Under the pieces are notes generated by a model, which made no database searches, was not told the origin of the DNA, and saw only the letters and a list, made by a program, of their open reading frames with translations. A program made the position numbers and the translations under genes. A DNA stretch of 34,166 nt from Methylobacterium nonmethylotrophicum (GTDB taxonomy: Bacteria; Pseudomonadota; Alphaproteobacteria; Rhizobiales; Beijerinckiaceae), in the NCBI RefSeq assembly GCF_004745635.1, contig NZ_SRLB01000048.1, forward strand, positions 1 to 34,166. Direction: 5' to 3'. Below, piece by piece: positions 18,644-25,234 of this stretch (positions are counted from its first letter, which is position 1; the number at the start of each line of letters is the position of its first letter).

Positions 18644-18668
18644 AGGCCCGGCATCCCAAGGGTGGCGC
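18620..18668 (+). promoter_or_regulatory. Alternative RNA stems of the ilv attenuator
   Basis: GCGCCACC (18620-18627) can pair with GGTGGCGC (18661-18668). The small hairpin CGGGC-TTGAAG-GCCCG (about 18635-18650) lies inside that stem. This structure starts inside the leader-peptide frame, so translation would disrupt it, and it ends just before the terminator. Which arm acts as antiterminator cannot be settled by eye. Confidence 0.55.
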
Positions 18669-18672
18669 GTGC

Positions 18673-18696
18673 AAGGGTCCTTCGGGGCCCTTTTTT
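18673..18696 (+). terminator. ilv attenuator intrinsic terminator
   Basis: AAGGGTCC (18673-18680), loop TTCG (18681-18684), GGGCCCTT (18685-18692), with T18691-18696. The stem is 8 bp with one G-T pair, a stable UUCG tetraloop and a six-T tract. It lies 29 bp after the leader-peptide stop and 54 bp before the large-subunit ATG. Confidence 0.88.
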
Positions 18697-18750
18697 GTTG
18701 CCGAGAAGAACCCGAGAGCGCGGACAAGACCAGTGAGCGGGAGCGCGACG

Positions 18751-20529
18751 ATGAGTGCGGGCGAGGTCATGACGGGCGCCGAGATGGTGATCCGGGCGTT
18801 TCAGGATCAGGGCGTCGACACCCTGTTCGGCTATCCGGGTGGCGCGGTGCTGCCGATCTACGACGCGCTCTTCCACCAGGACACGGTGAAGCACATCCTG
18901 GTCCGGCACGAGCAGGGCGCGGTGCACGCGGCCGAGGGCTATGCCCGCTCGTCCGGCAAGGTCGGCTGCGTGCTGGTCACCTCGGGGCCCGGCGCCACCA
19001 ACATCGTCACCGGGCTCACCGACGCGCTGCTCGACTCGGTCCCGCTCGTCTGCATCACCGGCCAGGTGCCGACCCATCTCATCGGCTCGGACGCGTTCCA
19101 GGAATGCGACACGGTCGGCATCACCCGCAGCTGCACCAAGCACAACTACCTGGTCAAATCGATCGACGACCTGCCGCGGATCCTGCACGAGGCGTTCTAC
19201 GTCGCCTCGCACGGCCGGCCCGGCCCCGTCGTCATCGACCTGCCGAAGGACATCCAGTTCGCCAGCGGCCTCTACCGCCGCCCGTTCGACAACAGCCACA
19301 AGACCTACAACCCGCAGACCCAAGGAGATCCGGAAAAAATCCGCGCCGCGGTGGCGCTGATGGCGGGCGCGCGCCGGCCGGTCTTCTATACCGGCGGCGG
19401 CGTCATCAACTCGGGGCCGGAAGCCTCGCGGCTGCTGCGGGAACTCGCCCGTGCCACCGGCTTCCCGGTCACCTCGACGCTGATGGGCCTCGGCGCCTTC
19501 CCGGGCTCGGACCCGCAGTTCCTCGGCATGCTCGGCATGCACGGGACCTACGAGGCCAATCTGGCGATGCACGAATGCGACGTCATGGTCTGCATCGGCG
19601 CGCGCTTCGACGACCGCATCACCGGCCGGCTCGACGCCTTCTCGCCCTTCTCCAAGAAGATCCACGTCGACATCGACGCCTCGTCGATCAACAAGACCGT
19701 CAAGGCCGATATCGGCATCGTCGGCGATTGCGGCTCGGTGCTCGGCGACATGCTGCGCGAGTGGCGTCAGCTCACGCCGGAGCCCGACAAGGGCCGCCTG
19801 ACCGAGTGGCTGTCGAAGATCCGCGGCTGGAAGGCGCGCGAATGCCTTGGCTACTGGCCGTCCGGCACGACCATCAAGCCGCAATACGCGGTCCAGCGCC
19901 TCTACGAGGCGACCAAGGGGCGCGAGACCTACGTCACGACGGAGGTCGGCCAGCACCAGATGTGGGCGGCGCAGTACTACAAGTTCGACGAGCCGAACCG
20001 CTGGATGACCTCGGGGGGCCTGGGCACGATGGGCTACGGCCTGCCGGCGGCGATCGGCGCCCAGCTCGCCCATCGCGGCGCGCTGGTGATCGACATCGCC
20101 GGCGAGGCCTCGATCCAGATGAACATCCAGGAGATGTCGACCGCCGTGCAGTACCGCCTGCCGGTCAAGATCTTCATCCTGAACAACGAATACATGGGCA
20201 TGGTGCGCCAGTGGCAGCAATTGCTGCACGGCTCGCGCTACTCCGAGAGCTATTCCGAGAGCCTGCCCGACTTCGTCAAGCTGGCCGAGGCCTACGGCGC
20301 CAAGGGCATCCGCTGCTCCGATCCGGGCAGCCTCGACGCCGCGATCGCCGAGATGCTGGACCATGACGGCCCGGTGATCTTCGACTGCATCGTCGACAAG
20401 ACCGAGAACTGCTTCCCGATGATCCCGTCGGGCAAGGCGCATAACGAGATGCTGCTCTCGGACTACCTCGGCGAGACCGGGGCGGATTTAGGGGACGTGA
20501 TCTCCGACGAAGGCAAGATGCTGGTCTGA
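18751..20529 (+). CDS. ilvI: Acetolactate synthase large (catalytic) subunit
   Basis: A 592-residue ThDP/FAD enzyme that condenses two pyruvates, or pyruvate with 2-oxobutyrate: the first common step to Val, Leu and Ile. Motifs: LFGYPGGAVLPIYDAL, catalytic Glu in RHEQGAVHAAEGYAR, TSGPGATN, FAD-region GARFDDRITG and C-terminal ThDP fold IDIAGEAS with ILNNEYMGMVRQWQQ. The usual GD of the Mg/ThDP motif reads Gly-Glu (E452). ATG 18751 has GGGAG seven bases upstream; GTG 18733 is an alternative. The small subunit starts 22 bp downstream, and a leader attenuator precedes the gene. It could equally be named ilvB. Confidence 0.96.
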   Translation: MSAGEVMTGAEMVIRAFQDQGVDTLFGYPGGAVLPIYDALFHQDTVKHILVRHEQGAVHAAEGYARSSGKVGCVLVTSGPGATNIVTGLTDALLDSVPLVCITGQVPTHLIGSDAFQECDTVGITRSCTKHNYLVKSIDDLPRILHEAFYVASHGRPGPVVIDLPKDIQFASGLYRRPFDNSHKTYNPQTQGDPEKIRAAVALMAGARRPVFYTGGGVINSGPEASRLLRELARATGFPVTSTLMGLGAFPGSDPQFLGMLGMHGTYEANLAMHECDVMVCIGARFDDRITGRLDAFSPFSKKIHVDIDASSINKTVKADIGIVGDCGSVLGDMLREWRQLTPEPDKGRLTEWLSKIRGWKARECLGYWPSGTTIKPQYAVQRLYEATKGRETYVTTEVGQHQMWAAQYYKFDEPNRWMTSGGLGTMGYGLPAAIGAQLAHRGALVIDIAGEASIQMNIQEMSTAVQYRLPVKIFILNNEYMGMVRQWQQLLHGSRYSESYSESLPDFVKLAEAYGAKGIRCSDPGSLDAAIAEMLDHDGPVIFDCIVDKTENCFPMIPSGKAHNEMLLSDYLGETGADLGDVISDEGKMLV

Positions 20530-20551
20530 CCGGGCGAGGGTTTTGAGGACG

Positions 20552-21094
20552 ATGAACGCCATGAACACCCACTACCCCGATCCGGTCCGCGTCGAGCCGG
20601 TGAACCGCCACACGCTGGCGGTCATCGTCGACAACGAGCCCGGCGTGCTCGCCCGCATCGCCGGCCTCTTCTCCGGCCGCGGCTACAACATCGAGAGCCT
20701 GACCGTGTCGGAGACCGAGCACGCCCGGCACATCTCGCGCATCACCATCGTGACGGCGGGCACCAACGCGGTGATCGAGCAGATCAAGGCGCAGCTCGAC
20801 CGGCTCGTGCCGGTGCACCGGGTAGTGGACCTGACGCTGCAGGGGGACTCGCTCGAGCGGGAGCTCGCCCTGGTGAAGGTGGCCGGCAAGGGCGACCACC
20901 GGGTCGAGGCGATGCGGCTGGCTGCCGCCTTCGGCGCCCGCACCCTTGACGCGACGCTGTCCTCGTTCGTGTTCGAGCTCACCGGCACGACCGACGAGAT
21001 CGACCGCTTCGTCAAGCTGATGGCGTCGGTGGGCCTCGTCGAGGTCTCGCGCACCGGCGTCGCCGCCATGGGGCGCGGGCCTGAGGCAATGTAG
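20552..21094 (+). CDS. ilvH: Acetolactate synthase small (regulatory) subunit
   Basis: A 180-residue subunit that activates the catalytic subunit and confers valine feedback inhibition. An N-terminal ACT domain (TLAVIVDNEPGVLARIAGLF, then GRGYNIESLTV) is followed by the C-terminal ALS domain (LVKVAGKGDHR, then SFVFELTGTTDEIDRF). Length is normal. ATG 20552 is favoured by the CGAGGG site upstream; ATG 20561 and TTG 20543 are in frame. It is 22 bp after the large subunit and under the same attenuator. It ends six bases from the convergent small gene at 21101. Confidence 0.96.
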   Translation: MNAMNTHYPDPVRVEPVNRHTLAVIVDNEPGVLARIAGLFSGRGYNIESLTVSETEHARHISRITIVTAGTNAVIEQIKAQLDRLVPVHRVVDLTLQGDSLERELALVKVAGKGDHRVEAMRLAAAFGARTLDATLSSFVFELTGTTDEIDRFVKLMASVGLVEVSRTGVAAMGRGPEAM

Positions 21095-21100
21095 GGCGGG

Positions 21101-21244
21101 CTATTCGGCGGGCGGGGCGCCGATCCGCCCCGGCCCGCCGTATTCGCGCTCGAAGCGGCGCACGCCGTACAGGATGGCGGCGAAGCCGCTCACGGACACG
21201 AACAGGGCGAAAGCCAGCATCACGAGGGTGGCGTCCCAGGGCAT
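21101..21244 (-). CDS. Small single-pass membrane protein, unknown function
   Basis: A 47-residue protein MPWDATLVMLAF..., with one membrane helix (about 6-27), then a charged tail YGVRRFEREYGG ending APPAE. ATG 21244 has an excellent GGGAGGAG site, which supports translation. An in-frame ATG at 21298 overlaps the stop of the upstream small gene (ATGA) and would add 18 residues including CRSC. Its layout resembles the broken frame at 21634-21756 (one helix, basic tail, final PAE). No known family is recognised. Confidence 0.65.
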   Translation of the reverse strand: MPWDATLVMLAFALFVSVSGFAAILYGVRRFEREYGGPGRIGAPPAE

Positions 21245-21294
21245 CGTCACTCCTCCCGGCGCAAAAATCGGATCACGGCATGACCGGCACAATG

Positions 21295-21507
21295 TCATGC
21301 CAGGGACGCCGTGAACCAAGCGGCGCGCGATGAATCTACAATCGCAGCGGGCGTGCTCACCATCGGTACGATGATGGCTGCACCCGCGATGGCGATCGCC
21401 ATCGCATTGACGTACGCTGCGAACAGTTTGATGTGCTCATTCAGGCGCTTAGCAGCATGCTTACGGCGCGCAGCAAGTTCCGCCGCATCGATAACCGATC
21501 TGGTCAC
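21295..21507 (-). CDS. Small two-helix membrane protein, unknown function
   Basis: A 70-residue protein from GTG 21507. A basic N-terminus (ELAARRKHAAKRLNEH) precedes IKLFAAYVNAMAIAIAGAAI and a second hydrophobic stretch. A GAGG site lies about eight bases upstream. A small dyad TTACC-TTA-GGTAA (21530-21542) sits just before the gene and could be an operator. The IKLFA-N-A-G-P pattern matches the frame at 21753-21989, suggesting they are paralogues. Function is not recognised; it is probably co-transcribed with the 47-residue protein. Confidence 0.6.
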   Translation of the reverse strand: MTRSVIDAAELAARRKHAAKRLNEHIKLFAAYVNAMAIAIAGAAIIVPMVSTPAAIVDSSRAAWFTASLA

Positions 21508-21633
21508 GCAGGTCGCCTCGATCCAGATATTACCTTAGGTAAGAAACCGATCTCCGGCGGTCGATCCCCTCTTCGCCCCTGACGGTTGCCGTCATCCGGA
21601 TCCTGCGGCGGAGGCCTGCTCGTTCGGGAACCA

Positions 21634-21756
21634 CTACTCGGCCGGCGTGTCGCGGCCGCGGCGCAGGTCCCACTCGTGCAGCAGCAGGCCCGCCTATGCG
21701 GCGGCCATGACGATGGCGGGCGTGACGACGAAGGCCAGCAGGAACGATGCTGTCAT
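21634..21756 (-). pseudogene. Small one-helix membrane protein gene with in-frame TAG
   Basis: Reading from ATG 21756: MTASFLLAFVVTPAIVMAAA, TAG at codon 21 (21694-21696), then AGLLLHEWDLRRGRDTPAE and stop at 21634-21636. Helix and basic tail are intact apart from the single stop. The ATG overlaps the previous frame's TGA (ATGA), the operon-like coupling expected of a real gene pair. It resembles the 47-residue protein at 21101-21244. A sequencing error, recent nonsense mutation or readthrough could each explain the stop. Confidence 0.6.
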
Positions 21757-21989
21757 GGGTCGAGTCCTCTGAGGACGCGGCGTGCCGTCATCTGTAAGCC
21801 GACCGCGGTGGAAACCCAGACGCCGACACCGGCCGCCAGGGCCCAGACCTCGACCAGCACACGGAAGTTGCTGACGTTGTAGAGTTAACCGGCGATCGGT
21901 GTGGCGATCCCCACCGTGAAACAGGACGTCGCCAACGTGTTAGGGGCGTTGGCGAAGAGCTTGATCCGCTCACGCTGACTCTCCTTCAT
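21753..21989 (-). pseudogene. Small two-helix membrane protein gene with in-frame TAA
   Basis: Reading from ATG 21989: MKESQRERIKLFANAPN..., TAA at codon 35 (21885-21887) in IAG-stop-LYNV, then a second helix and MTARRVLRGLDP with the final stop at 21753-21755. All 78 other codons are sensible membrane-protein codons. A Tyr codon (TAC/TAT) is the likely ancestor of the stop. The frame is paralogous in pattern to 21295-21507. Its 3' end overlaps the next small frame by ATGA. Confidence 0.6.
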
Positions 21990-22171
21990 GCCGCTCGATC
22001 CGAAGGTTATCTGCCGTCAGGTAACTCACGAAGGGCAGTGCGGTCGATCCTCCGACCGAACCCATGCGCCGAGGCGCAGTACCACCTGCCCGCCCGTCCG
22101 CGCTAAGGAACGGGTGCGCCGCCCGGCCCGGTCCCCAGCCGGCGCGACGGCGGCGGCGCCCGGGAGGCCCC

Positions 22172-22819
22172 ATGTCCGACACCCTGACCCTCTACTACTC
22201 GCCGGGCGCCTGCTCGCTCGCGCCCCACATCGCCCTCGAGGAGACCGGCGCGGCCTTCGAGGCGATCAAGGTGGATTTCGCCACCGCCGAGCAGCGCGGC
22301 GGGCGCTACCTCGCCATCAACCAGAAGGGCCGGGTGCCGGCGCTCGCCGAGGGCGACTGGGTGCTGACCGAGAACCCGGCGATCCTGCGCTACATCGCGC
22401 GGCGCCACCCGCAAGCCGGCTTGTGGCCCGAGGATCCGCGAGAGGAGGCGCGCTGCGCGGAGTGGCTGGCCTGGATCTCCTCCACCATCCACCCGGCCTA
22501 CGCCCATATCCGCCGGGCCGAGCGCTACGCCACCGACGAGGCGGCGATCGAGGACGTGAAGGCCAAGGGCCGAGAGACCTGCGCCGATCTCTGGACCATG
22601 ATCGAGGTCGGGCTGTCGCGCGGCGGCTGGGCGGTGGGCGAGCGCTACAGCGTCGCCGACCCCTACCTGCTGGTGTTCTGGCACTGGGGCCGCGGCCAGG
22701 TGCTCGGCTACGACATGGCCCGCCAGTTCCCGTACTGGACCGACCACGCCCGCCGCATGGCCGAACGGCCGGCGGTGCAGCGCGCCTTCGCCCGCGAGGG
22801 CCTGCCGCTGCCGACTTGA
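22172..22819 (+). CDS. Glutathione S-transferase family protein (beta-class-like)
   Basis: A 215-residue cytosolic enzyme that conjugates glutathione to electrophiles or reduces them. The N-terminal thioredoxin-like domain starts LTLYYSPGACSLAPHIALEE, with the Cys/Ser pair typical of bacterial beta-class enzymes. The cis-Pro region GRVPALAEGDWVLTENPAIL binds glutathione. The C-terminal helical domain includes SVADPYLLVFW. ATG 22172 has GGGAGG upstream; the frame is open from 22064 but that part is Pro/Arg-rich leader. It is monocistronic, and the substrate is unknown. Confidence 0.92.
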   Translation: MSDTLTLYYSPGACSLAPHIALEETGAAFEAIKVDFATAEQRGGRYLAINQKGRVPALAEGDWVLTENPAILRYIARRHPQAGLWPEDPREEARCAEWLAWISSTIHPAYAHIRRAERYATDEAAIEDVKAKGRETCADLWTMIEVGLSRGGWAVGERYSVADPYLLVFWHWGRGQVLGYDMARQFPYWTDHARRMAERPAVQRAFAREGLPLPT

Positions 22820-22821
22820 GG

Positions 22822-22980
22822 GTCAGCCCCGGCAAGGTTTCAGCCTCTGTTTGACTCGCAGGACCAGCATCCTGAGCGTCTGTTCGATCCCACCCGCCAC
22901 CTCAGGATGAGGTCGCGAGTGGGATAACGTTGCCTGGCAGGTCAAACAGGCTGTCAACCCCGGCGAGGTCTCAACCCCTG
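22822..22980. repeat. Palindromic intergenic repeat element
   Basis: A nested imperfect palindrome. The core CATCCTGAG (22868-22876) pairs with CTCAGGATG (22901-22909). It extends outward through GACC/GGTC and ACTCG/CGAGT, and outside that the CTGTTTGAC near 22847-22855 and GTCAAACAG near 22942-22950 can pair. Flanking it is an imperfect direct repeat of about 27 bp (about 22822-22848 and 22954-22980: GTCAGCCCCGGCAAGG / GTCAACCCCGGCGAGG). It has the look of a dispersed REP-like element between the GST and DUF924 genes and may also end both transcripts. Confidence 0.65.
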
Positions 22981-23516
22981 AAGGCGTCCTCGCCCGCGAG
23001 GTACTCCCGCTCGGCCGCCGTCTCGGGGCGGCCGAGCACGGCGTTGCGGTGGGGAAAGCGGCCGAAGCGCCGGATCAGGTCGCGGTGCTCGATCGCCGCC
23101 TCGCGATGCGCCGGGAGGCCGAGCGCGGTGAACAGCGCGACGCTGCGCTCCTGCCGGGCCAGGTCCTCGGCGTGCATCAGCGGCATGTAGAGGAAGACGC
23201 GCAAGGCCGGCGCGATCGCCCGATCGTGGCCGTGGGCCAGCGCCCGCTCGGCCACGCCCAAGGCCGCCGCGTCGGTGGCCCAGGCCCGGGGCGTGCCGCG
23301 AAACAGGTTGCGGGGGAACTGGTCGAGGAGCAGCACCAGGGCGAGCGCGCCCTCCGGCGTCTCCTCCCAGGATTCGAGGTCGCCGCGCGCCGCCGCCTCG
23401 TGCAGGGAGGCGTAGGCCCGGCAGGCGGCGTCGAAGGCTGGATCGGCGGTGAACCAGCGGTCGAACCCGGCCTCGCGCCAGAACGCCACCAGGTCGGCCG
23501 GCGTCGTCCCTCGCAT
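22971..23516 (-). CDS. DUF924 family protein
   Basis: A 181-residue all-helical cytosolic protein with the family's conserved blocks: the VAFWREAG start, WFTADPAFD, LLLDQFPRNLFRG (central, near residue 70), FLYMPLMHAED and FGRFPHRNAVLGR near the C-terminus. Biochemical function of the family is not known to me. ATG 23516 follows GGGAGAGAGCAGG; the longer open frame to 23594 adds unrelated residues. It is divergent from ilvC, with 186 bp between starts. Confidence 0.9.
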   Translation of the reverse strand: MRGTTPADLVAFWREAGFDRWFTADPAFDAACRAYASLHEAAARGDLESWEETPEGALALVLLLDQFPRNLFRGTPRAWATDAAALGVAERALAHGHDRAIAPALRVFLYMPLMHAEDLARQERSVALFTALGLPAHREAAIEHRDLIRRFGRFPHRNAVLGRPETAAEREYLAGEDAFRG

Positions 23517-23702
23517 CCTGCTCTCTCCCGTCGGTCCGTGGTCCGGCCCTGTCCGCGCGTCGAGCCGAGCACCCATGTGCGCCTTCGCGCGCATCCCCTA
23601 TTCCCTGTCGCGAATCGCGCCGCTACAAGCCGCCGGTCGCACGGCCGCTCCAGCGCCCGGAGCGTTCGAGTTTCTCACCATCTGCACACAGGGGGAGCCG
23701 CC

Positions 23703-24722
23703 ATGCGGGTCTATTACGATCGGGATGCCGACATCAATCTGATCAAGGGCAAGAAGGTCGTCATCGTCGGCTACGGCAGCCAGGGCCACGCCCACGCGCT
23801 GAACCTGCGCGATTCGGGCGTGAAGGACGTGGTGATCGCGCTCCGCAAGGGCTCGGCCAGCGCCAAGAAGGCCGAGGCCGAGGGCTTCACGGTCCTGGAG
23901 GTCGCCGAGGCGGCCAAGCAGGCCGACGTCGTCATGATGCTGACCCCCGACGAGTTGCAGGCCGAGATCTACCGCGACTCGCTCCAGGGCAACATGAAGC
24001 AGGGCGCCGCCCTGATGTTCGCCCACGGCCTCAACGTCCACTTCAACCTGATCGAGCCGCGCGCCGACCTCGACGTGCTGATGGTCGCCCCGAAGGGCCC
24101 CGGCCACACCGTGCGCTCGGAATACCTGCGCGGCGGCGGCGTGCCGACCCTGATCGCCATCGCGCAGGACGCGAGCGGGAACGCCCACGACCTCGGCCTG
24201 TCCTACGCGTCGGCCAATGGCGGCGGCCGCGCCGGCATCATCGAGACCACCTTCAAGGAGGAGTGCGAGACCGACCTGTTCGGCGAGCAGGTCGTGCTCT
24301 GCGGCGGCCTCGTCGAGCTGATCAAGGCCGGCTTCGAGACCCTGGTCGAGGCCGGCTACGCCCCCGAGATGGCCTATTTCGAGTGCCTCCACGAGGTGAA
24401 GCTGATCGTCGACCTCATCTACGAGGGCGGCATCGCCAACATGAACTACTCGATCTCGAACACCGCCGAGTACGGCGAGTACGTCACCGGCCCGCGCATC
24501 ATCACGTCCGAGACCAAGGCCGAGATGAAGCGGGTGCTGACCGACATCCAGTCGGGCATCTTCACCCGCAACTGGATGCTCGAGAACCGGGTCAACCAGA
24601 CCTCGTTCAAGGCCACCCGCGCCCGCAACGCCGCCCACCCGATCGAGGAGGTCGGCGAGCGCCTCCGCGGCATGATGCCGTGGATCAAGGAGAAGGCCCT
24701 GGTCGACAAGGCCAAGAACTGA
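23703..24722 (+). CDS. ilvC: Ketol-acid reductoisomerase (class I)
   Basis: A 339-residue NADPH-dependent enzyme that converts acetolactate and acetohydroxybutyrate to the dihydroxy acids of Val/Leu and Ile synthesis, i.e. the step after the acetolactate synthase encoded at 18751-21094. Motifs: GYGSQGHAHA (24-33), phosphate-binding ALRKGSAS (about 46-53), H108 in FAHGL, and Mg ligands D191, E195, E227 and E231 (DLFGEQ, YFECLHE), with S252 in YSISNTAEYG. ATG 23703 has AGGGGGAG upstream. No leader attenuator is seen here, so it is likely controlled separately from ilvIH. Confidence 0.97.
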   Translation: MRVYYDRDADINLIKGKKVVIVGYGSQGHAHALNLRDSGVKDVVIALRKGSASAKKAEAEGFTVLEVAEAAKQADVVMMLTPDELQAEIYRDSLQGNMKQGAALMFAHGLNVHFNLIEPRADLDVLMVAPKGPGHTVRSEYLRGGGVPTLIAIAQDASGNAHDLGLSYASANGGGRAGIIETTFKEECETDLFGEQVVLCGGLVELIKAGFETLVEAGYAPEMAYFECLHEVKLIVDLIYEGGIANMNYSISNTAEYGEYVTGPRIITSETKAEMKRVLTDIQSGIFTRNWMLENRVNQTSFKATRARNAAHPIEEVGERLRGMMPWIKEKALVDKAKN

Positions 24723-24735
24723 CTTTTTGGTGTCA

Positions 24736-24802
24736 CGGCCCCCTCCCGGGGGCCGCGGCTCGCGAGACCAACGCCGCGCGGATCGAGCGTCCGCGCGGCG
24801 TT
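24736..24802 (+). terminator. Hairpin pair downstream of ilvC
   Basis: First stem CGGCCCCC (24736-24743) / GGGGGCCG (24748-24755). Second, a perfect 13-bp stem AACGCCGCGCGGA (24770-24782) / TCCGCGCGGCGTT (24790-24802) with a 7-base loop. Neither has a long T tract, but both are very stable and lie 13-80 bp after the ilvC stop. Confidence 0.6.
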
Positions 24803-25234
24803 TCGCGTGTCCGGGCCTCCCGCACCCCGAATGAAGCCGGCCTGTCACCACACGCGCGAGACAGCCTCCGGCTGTCCCGGCGAGACCTGGCGGCCGCAGG
24901 CAAGGCAATTCGCGCCGGGCATCCAGGACGAGGCCGCGGCTCGATGCTGAGGGCCGAGATGATTTAACGTATGTCAATCTTGGCGTCCGGGCCCTGGATG
25001 CTGCCGGAACGATCGCATCACTAGCATGACGGGATCGTTTGCTGCCGCTGTCGCGCGATGTATATGGGTATCGAGGCAAGGCTTCGCCTCCGACGTGAGC
25101 TGCAAGAACCGCCCGCGAGACCGAACACCGGCGCATCTGGTCCGTCGACGACTGGACAGAACATACTCGGGTGCAGCAAGGCGCCGCGGGTGCCGCGGCG
25201 TTGACGCAACGCAGCGCCGCGCGATCTCGCCGGC
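24803..25234. other. Gene-free stretch between ilvC and the dehydrogenase operon
   Basis: About 430 bp with no convincing gene or RNA. An AT-richer patch (about 24958-24983) and another near 25050-25075 could contain promoter elements for the + strand operon beginning at 25235. I see no clear -35/-10 pair. Confidence 0.45.

Noticed and set aside
24723..25234. A small gene or tRNA after ilvC
   Set aside because: No frame with a ribosome site or recognisable content and no cloverleaf; only hairpins and AT-richer patches.
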